DNA of 57,618 bases, taken from an uncultured Lamprocystis sp. (GTDB lineage Bacteria; Pseudomonadota; Gammaproteobacteria; Chromatiales; Chromatiaceae). Numbering within the stretch: position 1 is the stretch's first letter; the number at the start of each line of letters is the position of its first letter. Below the pieces are notes generated by a model. That model was not told the DNA's origin and searched no databases. It saw nothing but the letters and a program-made list of their open reading frames with translations. The translations under genes were made by a program, and so were the position numbers. The DNA is taken from assembly GCF_903933125.1 (NCBI RefSeq), contig NZ_CAIZIZ010000148.1, positions 1-57,618 on the forward strand, in the 5' to 3' direction. Shown here in pieces: positions 9,138-17,964 of this stretch.

Positions 9138-9766
9138 TGACCCGCCTGGGCATCCCGGTTTTCATCACCCGGCACGTCCTGATCGCGCTGGTGGTCGGAG
9201 GTATCGGCGGGGTCCTCTTCGCTGGATTTCTGCTCGAATTCGATCGCTTTACCAGCCGCAATGCCTTCTGCACCGCGTGCCACTCCATGATCTATGCCGA
9301 GACCGCTTACCAGCGCTCCGCACACTACAACTCGGCATCGGGGGTCCGCGCCTCCTGTGGCGACTGCCATGTCTCGCCCGGCCTGTTGGCAGCCACCTGG
9401 GATCACCTGATCGGCGGCAAGGATTTGCTCAAGCAGTGGTTCGGGGCAGACGATGACGATCCGGTGGTCAATGCCCTGCGATTGCCGGAGTCCGCTTTCG
9501 CCGCGCGCGCCTGGTTCCGCAGCCGTGACTCGGCCACTTGCAAGCGCTGTCACACCATGGAGGCGATCCAAGGCAAACGCGCCGATACCGCTGCGATCCA
9601 CCGGGAGGAGACCGCGGGCAAGACCTGCGTCGACTGCCACTATAATCTGGTCCACCGGCCGGTTCCCGACGAAAGCACCTTTAAGCGTGACGCCTGGAAT
9701 CGGATGATCGAGGAGGAGTTTGGTCTGGCTCCGGGCATGGCCGGTCGGATGATGGCGGAAGAGTGA
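9137..9766 (+). CDS. NapC/NrfH-type tetraheme cytochrome c
   Basis: Membrane-anchored quinol dehydrogenase that passes electrons from the quinone pool to periplasmic reductases. The 209-aa product has one N-terminal transmembrane helix (about residues 12-34) and four heme sites: CTACH, CGDCH, CKRCH and CVDCH. The spacing and the sequence FCTACHSMIYAETAYQRSAHY are typical of NapC/NirT/NrfH. The start ATG overlaps the stop of the octaheme gene (TGATG), so translation is probably coupled and the two proteins very likely form a complex. Confidence 0.9.
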   Translation: MTRLGIPVFITRHVLIALVVGGIGGVLFAGFLLEFDRFTSRNAFCTACHSMIYAETAYQRSAHYNSASGVRASCGDCHVSPGLLAATWDHLIGGKDLLKQWFGADDDDPVVNALRLPESAFAARAWFRSRDSATCKRCHTMEAIQGKRADTAAIHREETAGKTCVDCHYNLVHRPVPDESTFKRDAWNRMIEEEFGLAPGMAGRMMAEE

Positions 9767-9807
9767 CCGGCCGGGAGCCGGATGGTCGATGCTTTGCCAG
9801 AGATCGC

Positions 9808-10029
9808 CTAATGCAGACACTCCGTCAGGCGTCGGGCGTTGCCCGGCCAGAGTGCGATCAGCACGGCGACCACCAGGGTGACGGCCGCCCCCAGCACCAG
9901 CAGCAGTGCGATCTGACTGGCGGGCACAGCCAGCCCGGTGCACTCGGCGAAGGCGAGCATCAGGGTACCCGCCAGGAACAAGCCAGCGGACAGGATGACC
10001 GCCGACCGCATCGTCGTACAAGTTGTCAC
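9808..10029 (-). CDS. Small two-helix membrane protein
   Basis: 73-aa product with two hydrophobic segments (about residues 9-29 and 38-62) and a basic loop near the C-terminus. The GTG start has GGAG seven bases upstream, which favours a real gene. I do not recognise the family. It converges on the tetraheme cytochrome gene with a 41-bp gap. Confidence 0.5.
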   Translation of the reverse strand: MTTCTTMRSAVILSAGLFLAGTLMLAFAECTGLAVPASQIALLLVLGAAVTLVVAVLIALWPGNARRLTECLH

Positions 10030-10358
10030 GTTACATCTCCATGTGAATCTGTCTTATCTAATATTAACTGGGTTTTCGGAACTTTCCAGAGGGTACCATC
10101 GGTGTGTCAACGTACGGACGCCCCCGCCCTCCGCCAGTAGACTGTCGATTAGGGCTGCGGTACGGCAGCGAAGGCAAAGTGCGACACATTGACGTGCAAC
10201 CGGCGATCAAGGCGCGGTGGATGCTCAAGTGATCGCTGCTGGCGCCATCCTTGATTCTCGAATTGTATAGCGCAGCTGCGGCGCCGTGCGCCACGCCCTA
10301 CCCACGCCGGAGCGAATCTGGCGCCCCAATTCCACAGTCGCAAGAGGCTCGACCCCTA
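10030..10358. other. Intergenic region without recognised content
   Basis: Divergent spacer between the small membrane protein and the DUF302 gene. I found no convincing coding sequence, RNA gene or perfect palindrome. It must hold promoters for both sides. Confidence 0.4.
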
Positions 10359-10751
10359 ATGTACGGATTTTCCACGACCCTGCATACCCCCTTCGACCAG
10401 GCCGTTACCCGGGTCACCGAGGCCCTGAAAAGCGAGGGTTTCGGCGTCCTGACCGACATCGATATCCAGGCCACACTCAAGGCCAAGCTGGGCGTCGAGC
10501 GGCGACCCTACCGCATCCTCGGCGCCTGCAATCCACCCCTGGCCAACCGGGCCTTAGAGGCGGAACCCGACATCGGGTTGCTGTTGCCGTGCAACGTGAT
10601 TGTGCGGGAAGCGGCGGACGGCAGCATCGTCGTCGCCGTTATGGATCCGCAAGCGGTCTTGCAACTCGTTGACAAGCCGGAGATCGCCGAACTCGCGTCG
10701 GAGGTGCGCGGGCAGTTGGAGCGGGTGCGTGACGTTCTCATAGTCGTTTGA
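10359..10751 (+). CDS. DUF302 family protein
   Basis: A 130-aa member of DUF302, a small alpha/beta domain of unknown function. The typical stretch runs from [16 protein letters not shown] through [16 protein letters not shown] to [10 protein letters not shown]. No signal peptide is seen. The ATG at 10359 was chosen because the conserved domain begins immediately after it, with AAGAGG about a dozen bases upstream. The cytochrome b561 gene starts 37 bp downstream in the same direction, so the two are probably cotranscribed. Confidence 0.85.
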   Translation: MYGFSTTLHTPFDQAVTRVTEALKSEGFGVLTDIDIQATLKAKLGVERRPYRILGACNPPLANRALEAEPDIGLLLPCNVIVREAADGSIVVAVMDPQAVLQLVDKPEIAELASEVRGQLERVRDVLIVV

Positions 10752-10788
10752 GGCAATGGCTACCACCCACCTTTGAGGAGATGGCATC

Positions 10789-11361
10789 ATGACCAACACA
10801 AGCACTGCCGTTGTCCAGCACGGTGACCTTGCGACCCGCCCGGTCGCGCGCGTCGCTAGCCCCGAGCGGGTGCGGGTCTGGGACCCGTTCTTGCGCTTTT
10901 TCCACTGGAGCCTGGCCGTTGCCGTGCTGATCGCCTTCCTGACCGGAGACGCGATCGAGGGGCTGCACGTCTTCGTCGGCTATGTCGTCATGGGGCTGAT
11001 TGCCGCCCGCCTGGTGTGGGGGGTGATCGGGCCGAAGCACGCCCGGTGGTGGGACTTCGTGCGCGGACCCCGCGTCATCAAGGCCTATCTCGGGGACGTC
11101 CTGCGCGGGCACCCGGCCCGCTACTTGGGCCATAACCCGACCGGCGGGGCCATGGCCGTCGCCCTCATCGCGGGACTTGTTCTGACGACACTCTCTGGAC
11201 TGGCCGCACAGAGCGTCCATGGCTTGAAGGAGGTCCACGAGCTGATCGCCTACGCCACCCTGTGCCTGGTCCCCCTGCACCTGCTCGGGGTGGCGGTCGC
11301 GAGCTTCCAGCACCGAGAGAATCTGGTGCGTGCTATGATCAATGGCGATAAACGCGCCTGA
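10789..11361 (+). CDS. Cytochrome b561-type membrane protein
   Basis: Four-helix diheme-b-type membrane protein, 190 aa, of the bacterial b561 / Ni-Fe hydrogenase b-type cytochrome family. The entry motif VWDPFLRFFHWSLAVAVLIAF, a His in helix 2 (GLHVFVGYVVMG) and the closing pair VHELIAYATLCLVPLHLLGV supply likely heme ligands. A GAGGAG ribosome site precedes the ATG. It could be a membrane electron entry point for a c-type cytochrome or for the hydrogenase 3 kb downstream, but it is not contiguous with either. Confidence 0.85.
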   Translation: MTNTSTAVVQHGDLATRPVARVASPERVRVWDPFLRFFHWSLAVAVLIAFLTGDAIEGLHVFVGYVVMGLIAARLVWGVIGPKHARWWDFVRGPRVIKAYLGDVLRGHPARYLGHNPTGGAMAVALIAGLVLTTLSGLAAQSVHGLKEVHELIAYATLCLVPLHLLGVAVASFQHRENLVRAMINGDKRA

Positions 11362-11531
11362 GTCTCTTCCTGATAATAGGCTGACAACCCCGCTCAGCAG
11401 GCGCTCAGGCGCGGTGTTTTAGCCTGGGCTTTGGTTGCGCTGTCCAAGCGCTGTCTTGGATTTGCACGAAATCGTCCCGTAACCGAGTCCACTATTATTC
11501 GCGGTCACACACCGCGACAAGGAGTTTCGTG

Positions 11532-12259
11532 ATGAAGCTTTCTACAACAGCCGCGTCCGCCTTGTTCCTGACCTCCGCCGTGCCCTGGCCGGTACCTTCG
11601 ACAACGCCGGGGTCGCGCTGGCCGGTTCGGCGCCGGTCGCGCGCATCTTGAACTGCACCCTGGCGAAGACCTCATTCAAGGGCGCCAACGAGGGCTGGTT
11701 TAGCAGTGCTGAGAAATCCGTGGAGGCCACCTGCCTGGCTGGGGACACCGCGATCAACTTCTCTGCCAGCGCCGACAGTTGGCCGAAGCTGCTGCAACTG
11801 GCTGGTCAGCCGGTGGTCGTGAAGTTGGCCCAGAACAAAGGAGAGGTCAAGGAGGCCAAGTCCGATTGGGTCATGGTCGACATCGCATCCAAAGTCAGCA
11901 TCACGACAAACCCGAATAAGATCTGCGGCGACGACAAGGCGCCGAAGGAGTTCAAAGCAATCTGGTCACACGGCTATCGCGTTGGTGAGGCAGTGGACGT
12001 CTGGCAAGGCGGTACACGCGCGAAGGATGCCCAGTGGAACGGTCCGCAGTCAGGGCGCAAGGATGACTGGTACGCGGACGTGCGCATGTCGCGCAGTCGC
12101 AACGTGCAATGGGCGCCGGATGGATCGGTGCGCCTCGGCAGCAGTTGCGCGGCAGCGCACGAGACGATCGCCGCTGCCGCAAAACCGCTGATTTTTGTCT
12201 ATGACCAGGGCGCGGAGGATCCGGAGTACGCCGTCATGGAGGTCTATGCGGTGGAGTGA
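11532..12259 (+). pseudogene. Secreted protein of unknown function, frameshifted in signal peptide
   Basis: A strong AAGGAG (11519-11524) precedes an ATG at 11532 that encodes a signal peptide, MKLSTTAASALFLTSAV. The frame then runs into a stop near 11650. The rest of the protein continues in another frame from about 11582 (ALAGTFDNAGVALAGSAPVA) to 12259. Restoring one missing base near 11580-11584 would give a single exported protein of about 241 aa with an ordinary SA-ALAG cleavage site. The mature part has several cysteines and no family I recognise. This is either a recent one-base deletion or a sequencing error. Confidence 0.6.
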
Positions 12260-12547
12260 TCCCGGAGCCCCGGCGCGGCCCATTTTCCCAGGGTTTCCGG
12301 TGTGACGCACCCAGGGGAATGCCACTTCGCCGCCGTGTTTGCTTTGGCTCAAGTTCATCGACCAGTACCGGAGTCAACTTCTCCTGGTTTTGATCGGTGC
12401 GGCGGAGTTGGCCGCAATGATGGTCAAGGCCGGTCCCCCAGCCGCCGTGCAGTTGGATTTCCTATCCCATGCTGATGGTGCGGGGGGTAATGGGTCAACG
12501 GGAGCAATGGTTTACAGCGCGGCCTTTCCTCCTCGCAATGGTGACTG

Positions 12548-13102
12548 TCAGAATTCTGCTGAACCCCGGCAGTCCGGAGCGTGCGTGTCACGCGCATCCG
12601 AATCGACCAAGAACCGCCCGGCCCGGAGAAAATTGCGGCCGACCAGGATCGGGTATGAAAATGCCTGACGTTCGGCCAACGTCATGCGATCGGTGATCGT
12701 CTTGCCGGCGAGACAGATCTCCATCATGACCACCGGCCGCAGCGTTGTACCGGCTGCGCCTTTGTTCTTGATCCTGATCCAATCGACGATATCACGTTGC
12801 ACGACGACGGTCCCGCCATCGCCGTCGGCAATGGAAAATACGACGCGTTCGGGTGTTCCTGGCGTATCGCTTCCGCTGATTCTCATAATAGTGGCATCAA
12901 TCGCGCCGAGGCTGGCGCCGGTATCCATGCGCGCCGACTGTTCTATACCCAGTGCGGTGAGGCGCACCTTCTCTGCCCACCCGATGACTGCCGGCATAGA
13001 CGCTGGCGATGCCTCACACGGGCCATCTTCGCTCCCTGCTTGTGCAAGCGCCACGAATGCTGCCAGCGTCGCCAAGGCGACAGAATGCAATACCCGTACC
13101 AA
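12548..13102 (-). CDS. Periplasmic retropepsin-like (DUF785 / Zn_protease family) protein
   Basis: The core resembles the family once called ATP-dependent zinc protease (PF05618), now thought to be retropepsin-like. It shows IGWAEKVRLTALGI, then the catalytic-type MDTGASLGAID, then the closing YPILVGRNFLRAGRFLVD. A hydrophobic leader (VLHSVALATLAAFVALAQA) suggests export. The start is uncertain: I place it at a TTG (13102) just before the leader, without a clear ribosome site. A longer frame begins at a GTG at 13306 but its extra 68 residues look non-coding. Related exported copies are often associated with RimK-type systems, but none is present here. Confidence 0.6.
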   Translation of the reverse strand: MVRVLHSVALATLAAFVALAQAGSEDGPCEASPASMPAVIGWAEKVRLTALGIEQSARMDTGASLGAIDATIMRISGSDTPGTPERVVFSIADGDGGTVVVQRDIVDWIRIKNKGAAGTTLRPVVMMEICLAGKTITDRMTLAERQAFSYPILVGRNFLRAGRFLVDSDARDTHAPDCRGSAEF

Positions 13103-13333
13103 CCGACGATAACAGCACGGGCAACGACGACCGCGCGCCGACAGATAGCCAGCGGACGGAGTGACTCCGCGGCTGAACGTTTGCTGACAGGGTCTCTCAG
13201 GTTGCCGCGAACTGCTCAGTGCTAGGCTGTACCCAAGTCCTGATCGATGCGGCCGCGACTCCTGCTCTGTAGCGTCCGGATCACGACTGCGCGGTCGATC
13301 GTTCACGCCGGCTGACTCGTAGTGTGAGGTTCA

Positions 13334-13984
13334 ATGAGCGCAGATGCACAGATCGCGGTCGGGCGGATGCCGGAGCCGGGCGTGGTCAATGAACGACCGG
13401 CTGCCGCGGCGGCGCCTGACTGGCCGAAGAATGACGCCGGTCTCACGGTCGCCAGCCGGATCACGGCGGCCCGGCTGGTGATCGCATTGATCAGCTTTGT
13501 CTTCATGACCTTGAACTGGTGGCAGACGGCGTTCGTGCTGATATTCGTCGCGACGATCCTGGATATCGTCGATGGTCAGGCGGCGCGCCGCCTGCAACAG
13601 GTGAGCAAGCAAGGCGTTTTCCTGGATATTATGGTCGATAAGATCGTCATTATATCCACGTTTCTCTTCATCGGGGTAGGCATCGACATGCTGTTTTTTT
13701 ATCTCGGCATATTGATGCTGATACGGGAATACATGATGGATACCATGAGGGCCTTGGCCGCCTCTAACAGTCTTGTCATAGCGGCCGACAAGCTGAGCAA
13801 GATCAAGGGGATATTATTCATGACCGCAATGCTCATGATGATTGGTACCCATGCCTTCGTGGCCGACGCGCGGCCGGATGCGGTGCTGCGGGCGGCCGGC
13901 ACCGTCCTGGCGGTCACGGGCCTGCTCCTGGCTTACGTGTCCTTGGCGCGCTTCCTGATGCGGCATCGCAAAGCATTGGCGTAA
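13334..13984 (+). CDS. CDP-alcohol phosphatidyltransferase, PgsA-like
   Basis: Integral membrane enzyme that transfers a phosphatidyl group from CDP-diacylglycerol to an alcohol, most likely glycerol-3-phosphate. The signature DG-x2-AR-x8-G-x3-D-x3-D is intact (DGQAARR, then GVFLDIMVD). Several hydrophobic helices follow. At 216 aa it has about the usual length plus a 30-residue polar N-terminus. GAGG lies upstream of the ATG. It stands alone, so it may be a second copy beside the usual pgsA. Confidence 0.82.
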   Translation: MSADAQIAVGRMPEPGVVNERPAAAAAPDWPKNDAGLTVASRITAARLVIALISFVFMTLNWWQTAFVLIFVATILDIVDGQAARRLQQVSKQGVFLDIMVDKIVIISTFLFIGVGIDMLFFYLGILMLIREYMMDTMRALAASNSLVIAADKLSKIKGILFMTAMLMMIGTHAFVADARPDAVLRAAGTVLAVTGLLLAYVSLARFLMRHRKALA

Positions 13985-14140
13985 CAGCGCGCCCCGCCCA
14001 TTTCGCGGACCTCGCTGAATGCGCATGATCCCTTCTTGGACCTGCTGTCGAGTTGATTACACAAGGATCAAGCGAGATTGCGGTCCGCCTTGAGTGCGCC
14101 GACCGGGCCAGTAACCAGCCATATGAGAGGTGACGCGACC

Positions 14141-15283
14141 ATGAATCTCCGTTCCCTAACCTCGGCGCCGCGGTCGGGTACGCAGCTCGACCAGGACGTC
14201 ATGCTCGACGATGCGACCGCGGACCGACTGCTCGAACTTGGCATCAGCCGACGGCGCTTTCTGTCCTATTGCGCTGGGCTCGCATCCCTGATGGCCTTGC
14301 CGCAGTCCATGGTGCCCGGCCTGGCCGCTGCGGCGACCGCGCGCACCAGACCGTCCGTGGTTTACCTGTCGTTTCAGGAATGCACCGGCTGTCTGGAATC
14401 CATGGTGAATTCTTTCCCCTTTCAGGGCGGTGGAACCATCGAGAATTTGATTCTCAACCTGGTCTCCCTGGACTTCCAGCAAACCCTGATGGCCGCCTCC
14501 GGCGATCAGGCCGAACAACAGCTGCGCAGTGCCACGAACCGATCGGGCTATGTGCTGCTCATCGACGGGTCGATCCCGGCGCAGGGGAACCGCGGCTACT
14601 TTGTCAGCGGTGAAAAAAACGGGGTGGTGCGCTTCCGGGAGGCGGCCGAAAGCGCGCGCCTGATCATCGCCGCGGGCACCTGTGCCAGCTTCGGCGGACT
14701 ACCGAAGGCGGATCCCAACCCAACCGGCGCGGTGTCGGTCGGCGCCCTGCTGCGACAACTGGGAATAAAGAAGGATCTCATCAACGTTCCCGGCTGCCCG
14801 CCGATCCCGGAGGTATTGACCGGAGTCATCCTGTACTACCTGGCCCGCGGCAAACCGGCACTCGACGCGCTCAATCGGCCAACGATGTTTTATGGCCGCA
14901 GCGTGCATGAAGGGTGTTATCGCGAAGAATCGTTCGAGGACGGACCCCATGCCCGGTCATTCGACGATGCGCATGCCCGGGCGGGCGGCTGTCTGATCAA
15001 GCTCGGCTGCAAAGGGCCGGTCACCCATAGCGCCTGTGCCAGGATCGGCTGGAACCAGGGCACCAGCTTTCCCATGATGTCGGGACACGGGTGTATTGGC
15101 TGTACCGAGCCGGATTTCTGGGATCGCGTCAATACCGGAGGCACCAAGGGCTTTTATGTACCCTTGGGCCACAACAGCAGCGCGACGGACCCCATCAACG
15201 AAGGACCGGAGCAAAGGGGAAGAACGGAGGGCACCTGGGGCCATGGCCATGAGGATGATGATGAGGACGACGATGACGACTGA
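14141..15283 (+). CDS. [NiFe] hydrogenase small subunit
   Basis: Electron-transfer subunit of a periplasmic [NiFe] hydrogenase, with three Fe-S clusters. A twin-arginine signal (SRRRFLSYCAGLASLMALP) comes after an unusually long 35-residue N-region. The N-terminal cluster motif ECTGCLES and the C-terminal GCIGCTEPDFWD are present. About 380 aa from this start, the last of three in-frame ATGs (14078, 14123, 14141). The C-terminus has no membrane helix. It ends in a histidine- and acid-rich tail (GHGHEDDDEDDDDD). The large subunit follows after 69 bp with its own AGGAG. No isp1/isp2, cytochrome b or hyp genes are adjacent. Confidence 0.92.
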   Translation: MNLRSLTSAPRSGTQLDQDVMLDDATADRLLELGISRRRFLSYCAGLASLMALPQSMVPGLAAAATARTRPSVVYLSFQECTGCLESMVNSFPFQGGGTIENLILNLVSLDFQQTLMAASGDQAEQQLRSATNRSGYVLLIDGSIPAQGNRGYFVSGEKNGVVRFREAAESARLIIAAGTCASFGGLPKADPNPTGAVSVGALLRQLGIKKDLINVPGCPPIPEVLTGVILYYLARGKPALDALNRPTMFYGRSVHEGCYREESFEDGPHARSFDDAHARAGGCLIKLGCKGPVTHSACARIGWNQGTSFPMMSGHGCIGCTEPDFWDRVNTGGTKGFYVPLGHNSSATDPINEGPEQRGRTEGTWGHGHEDDDEDDDDD

Positions 15284-15352
15284 GACCCCTGCCGCGCGCC
15301 CGCCGCATTCGTACACCCGATCCACTCGTCCGGCTAACCCAGGAGACCGACC

Positions 15353-17224
15353 ATGGCAACCGCGCCCAATGTAATTATCGATCCTGTAACCCGTATCGAG
15401 GGCCACTTGCGTATCCAGGCCTTTGCCGAGCCTGACGGACGCGGCGGCGGCGTGATCCGCCGGCCGGGGCTATGTGCGGCGACGATGGTGCGGGGCGTCG
15501 AGCGCATCCTGCGGGGCCGCGATCCGCGGGATGCCTGGGCCTTCACCCAGCGGATCTGCGGGGTCTGCACCGTGGTCCATGGTGTCACGTCGGTGCGTGC
15601 CGTAGAGCATGCCATCGGCATCAAGGTGCCGCGCAATGCCGACTACATCCGCAACATGATGATCGGCGCCCAATACGTCCATGACCACGTCATGCATTTC
15701 TACCACCTGCACGCCCTGGACTGGGTCGACGTCACGAGCGCCTTGCAGGCAAACCCGGCCGCGACCGCCCGGCTGGCCAAGGACAACAACCCCGGTTTCA
15801 AGGCCGACAGCGGTGCACTGCCGAACGCCGCCTATTTCCAAGGGGTCCTGAACCGGCTCACCAGCGCGGCGGGCGACGGCACGCAGTTGGGACTGTTCGG
15901 AAACGGTTATTGGGGTCACCCCGCCTATCATCTCACCGCGGAAGAGAATCTGCTGCTGCTCTCCCATTACATCGAGGCTCTGGCCTGGGCGCGGGACGTG
16001 GTGAAACTGCATGCGGTTTTCGGCGGCAAGGACCCCCACCCCAATCTGGTGGTCGGCGGGATGCCCTGCACCCTGAGCAGCAACCCCGGGCGCGTCAGCG
16101 AAGACGCCGGCGGGACCTCGCTCAATAACGCCGGGTTTGCGGTCATCCGCTCCGCGATTGCCAGGATGCAGGCCTTTGTCGACCAGGTCTACCTGCCGGA
16201 CGTGCTGCTGCTGGCAAAGCGGTATCCGGAGTGGGCCGGTTACGGTGCGACGGCGGGGAACTTTCTGTGTTATGGGGAGTTTCCAGAACCCACGCTGGTG
16301 AAGACCGAGTTCGCTGACGGCGCCGGCGATTATCCGGCGGGCTACCTCTTTCCACGCGGGGTGATCTGGGCCGGCAACCGCGATCGGCTGGCCACCTTCG
16401 ATCCGGCCCTGGTCACCGAGAACGTCGCGCATGCCTGGTATCGCGGATCGGCGACGGGGGTACACCCGTCCGTCGGTACGACCGAACTGAACTATACCGG
16501 ACCCGCGGCCGAGGGCGGATCGGGCTATATGCTTCAGGAGCGTGACAAATACTCCTGGATCAAGTCGCCCCGTTACAATGGTCAACCCATGGAGGTCGGC
16601 CCGCTCGCGCACATCCTGACGATGCATGCGCGGGGCACTCTGCCGACCGACGCCGTGGTGCGCGGCTACGTCCGGAAGTACTGGACCAACCCCGCATCCG
16701 CGGGGGGAGTGGGGTTAGCGTTCGCGCAGCTCAATTCGACCCTGGGCCGGATCTTTTGCCGGATGCTCGAGACGAAGATCATTGCTGATCAGATGACTGT
16801 CTGGTACCAGGGCTATTACAAAGGCCGGGCTGGTCCCTATTGGAATCCCAAGACGTTTGCGCGCTTGCGGGAGCCTGCATCCTGGCCCAAGGTCGTCGGT
16901 GTCGGATTCACGGAGGCCCCACGCGGGGCCCTGGGGCACTGGGTGACGATCGATCCGGGGTCCGGCAAGATCGAGAACTATCAATGCGTCGTCGCCAGCC
17001 AATGGAATGCCGGGCCGCGTGATGCAGGCGCGATCGAAGGCCCCTACGAGCGCGCTCTGGTCGGCTTGACGCTGGCCGATGTCGCGCGGCCGCTGGAGGT
17101 GTTGCGCACGATCCATAGTTTCGATCCGTGCATCGGGTGCGCGGTCCATATCGCCGACCCGGACGGGCAGCCGCTGGTACAAGTCGAAGTGAGGCACGCG
17201 GCCAGATCGGGTTCACTGGTATGA
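15353..17224 (+). CDS. [NiFe] hydrogenase large subunit
   Basis: Catalytic subunit carrying the Ni-Fe site for H2 oxidation or production; 623 aa. The two ligand motifs are RICGVC (Cys69, Cys72) and DPCIGC (Cys593, Cys596). The latter is followed by AVH599, after which a 24-residue C-terminal peptide should be removed by a dedicated protease during maturation. RIEGHL near the N-terminus and RAVEHAIGI fit group 1 enzymes. It is exported by hitch-hiking on the small subunit's Tat signal. Maturation genes (hyp, hupD-like) are not in the window. Confidence 0.95.
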   Translation: MATAPNVIIDPVTRIEGHLRIQAFAEPDGRGGGVIRRPGLCAATMVRGVERILRGRDPRDAWAFTQRICGVCTVVHGVTSVRAVEHAIGIKVPRNADYIRNMMIGAQYVHDHVMHFYHLHALDWVDVTSALQANPAATARLAKDNNPGFKADSGALPNAAYFQGVLNRLTSAAGDGTQLGLFGNGYWGHPAYHLTAEENLLLLSHYIEALAWARDVVKLHAVFGGKDPHPNLVVGGMPCTLSSNPGRVSEDAGGTSLNNAGFAVIRSAIARMQAFVDQVYLPDVLLLAKRYPEWAGYGATAGNFLCYGEFPEPTLVKTEFADGAGDYPAGYLFPRGVIWAGNRDRLATFDPALVTENVAHAWYRGSATGVHPSVGTTELNYTGPAAEGGSGYMLQERDKYSWIKSPRYNGQPMEVGPLAHILTMHARGTLPTDAVVRGYVRKYWTNPASAGGVGLAFAQLNSTLGRIFCRMLETKIIADQMTVWYQGYYKGRAGPYWNPKTFARLREPASWPKVVGVGFTEAPRGALGHWVTIDPGSGKIENYQCVVASQWNAGPRDAGAIEGPYERALVGLTLADVARPLEVLRTIHSFDPCIGCAVHIADPDGQPLVQVEVRHAARSGSLV

Positions 17225-17316
17225 CGCCTCCCTGCTACACCTGCTACGGTTGCCATGCACTCCCGCTCGGCAATCTGTGCGGAGCACCGGGAGTAAGCCG
17301 GCGGCTGACCCGAAGG

Positions 17317-17895
17317 TCAGGCCAGGTCCGCAGCCAACGCATCCCGGACGGCCGCAGCGGTCTGGACCTGGCCGCGGTAATCCGGGTGATCGATCCCGAG
17401 GGTCAGCCCCGCCGCGGCCTTCATGGCTGCCGCCATCGGCGCCGTGAGTTCAAAACGCAGGAAATGGACCGCGGAGGTCTTGGTCGCGTCTTCCCGCTCT
17501 AGATCCTCATCGGCAATGCCGTAGACGCGCTCGCAACCGTTCACCTCGACCCAGACCCGATCCTCGATGCCGCGCAGGCGGGCCAGCGCCGCGTGCCGCT
17601 CGTCCGCGTCCTCATACTCGATCATGAAGGTCGCCTTCCAGTTGCTCCCGTCCGGAATCAGCGGGTTGTAGGCGTCCAACTCGTCCTGGATACCGGCCGC
17701 CTCGAAGATACGCTCGGCTCGCAGCATCTCCTGCACCTGATACTGGATGGTCAGCCGATCTTCGAAATACAGGGTTGCGTGAGTACCGATCGCCACCTGA
17801 CGATGCTTCTTGTGGGCCATCACCCGGGCGCGAAAGTCCGGACGGATCCGGGCGTAGTGCTCGAGGCTGTAGAGGTCGTCGCGCTGAAGCTGCAT
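17317..17895 (-). CDS. DUF3501 family protein
   Basis: 192-aa member of DUF3501, a family of unknown function nearly always encoded beside an Fe-S oxidoreductase like the gene upstream. The N-terminal MQLQRDDLYSLEHYARIRPDFRARVMAHK and the middle YQVQEMLRAERIF are characteristic. It lies 69 bp downstream of the Fe-S gene on the same strand and converges on the hydrogenase large subunit. In many genomes a rubrerythrin completes the set; it is missing here. Confidence 0.88.
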   Translation of the reverse strand: MQLQRDDLYSLEHYARIRPDFRARVMAHKKHRQVAIGTHATLYFEDRLTIQYQVQEMLRAERIFEAAGIQDELDAYNPLIPDGSNWKATFMIEYEDADERHAALARLRGIEDRVWVEVNGCERVYGIADEDLEREDATKTSAVHFLRFELTAPMAAAMKAAAGLTLGIDHPDYRGQVQTAAAVRDALAADLA

Positions 17896-17964
17896 GGTCG
17901 TCTCCGATTGCGGTGACGGCGGTCCCGTACCAGCCGGGACGCGGCCGGCTAACCGCCGCGGATT

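Noticed and set aside
10789-11361. Cytochrome b561 as the dedicated hydrogenase membrane subunit
   Set aside because: Three unrelated genes, one on the opposite strand, separate it from the hydrogenase; it clusters with DUF302 instead.
12339-12668. Plus-strand frame of 109 codons
   Set aside because: No ribosome site, no recognisable features, and it runs into the antisense of the retropepsin-like gene.
15470-16627. 385-codon minus-strand frame
   Set aside because: Antisense to the hydrogenase large subunit, which is unmistakable.
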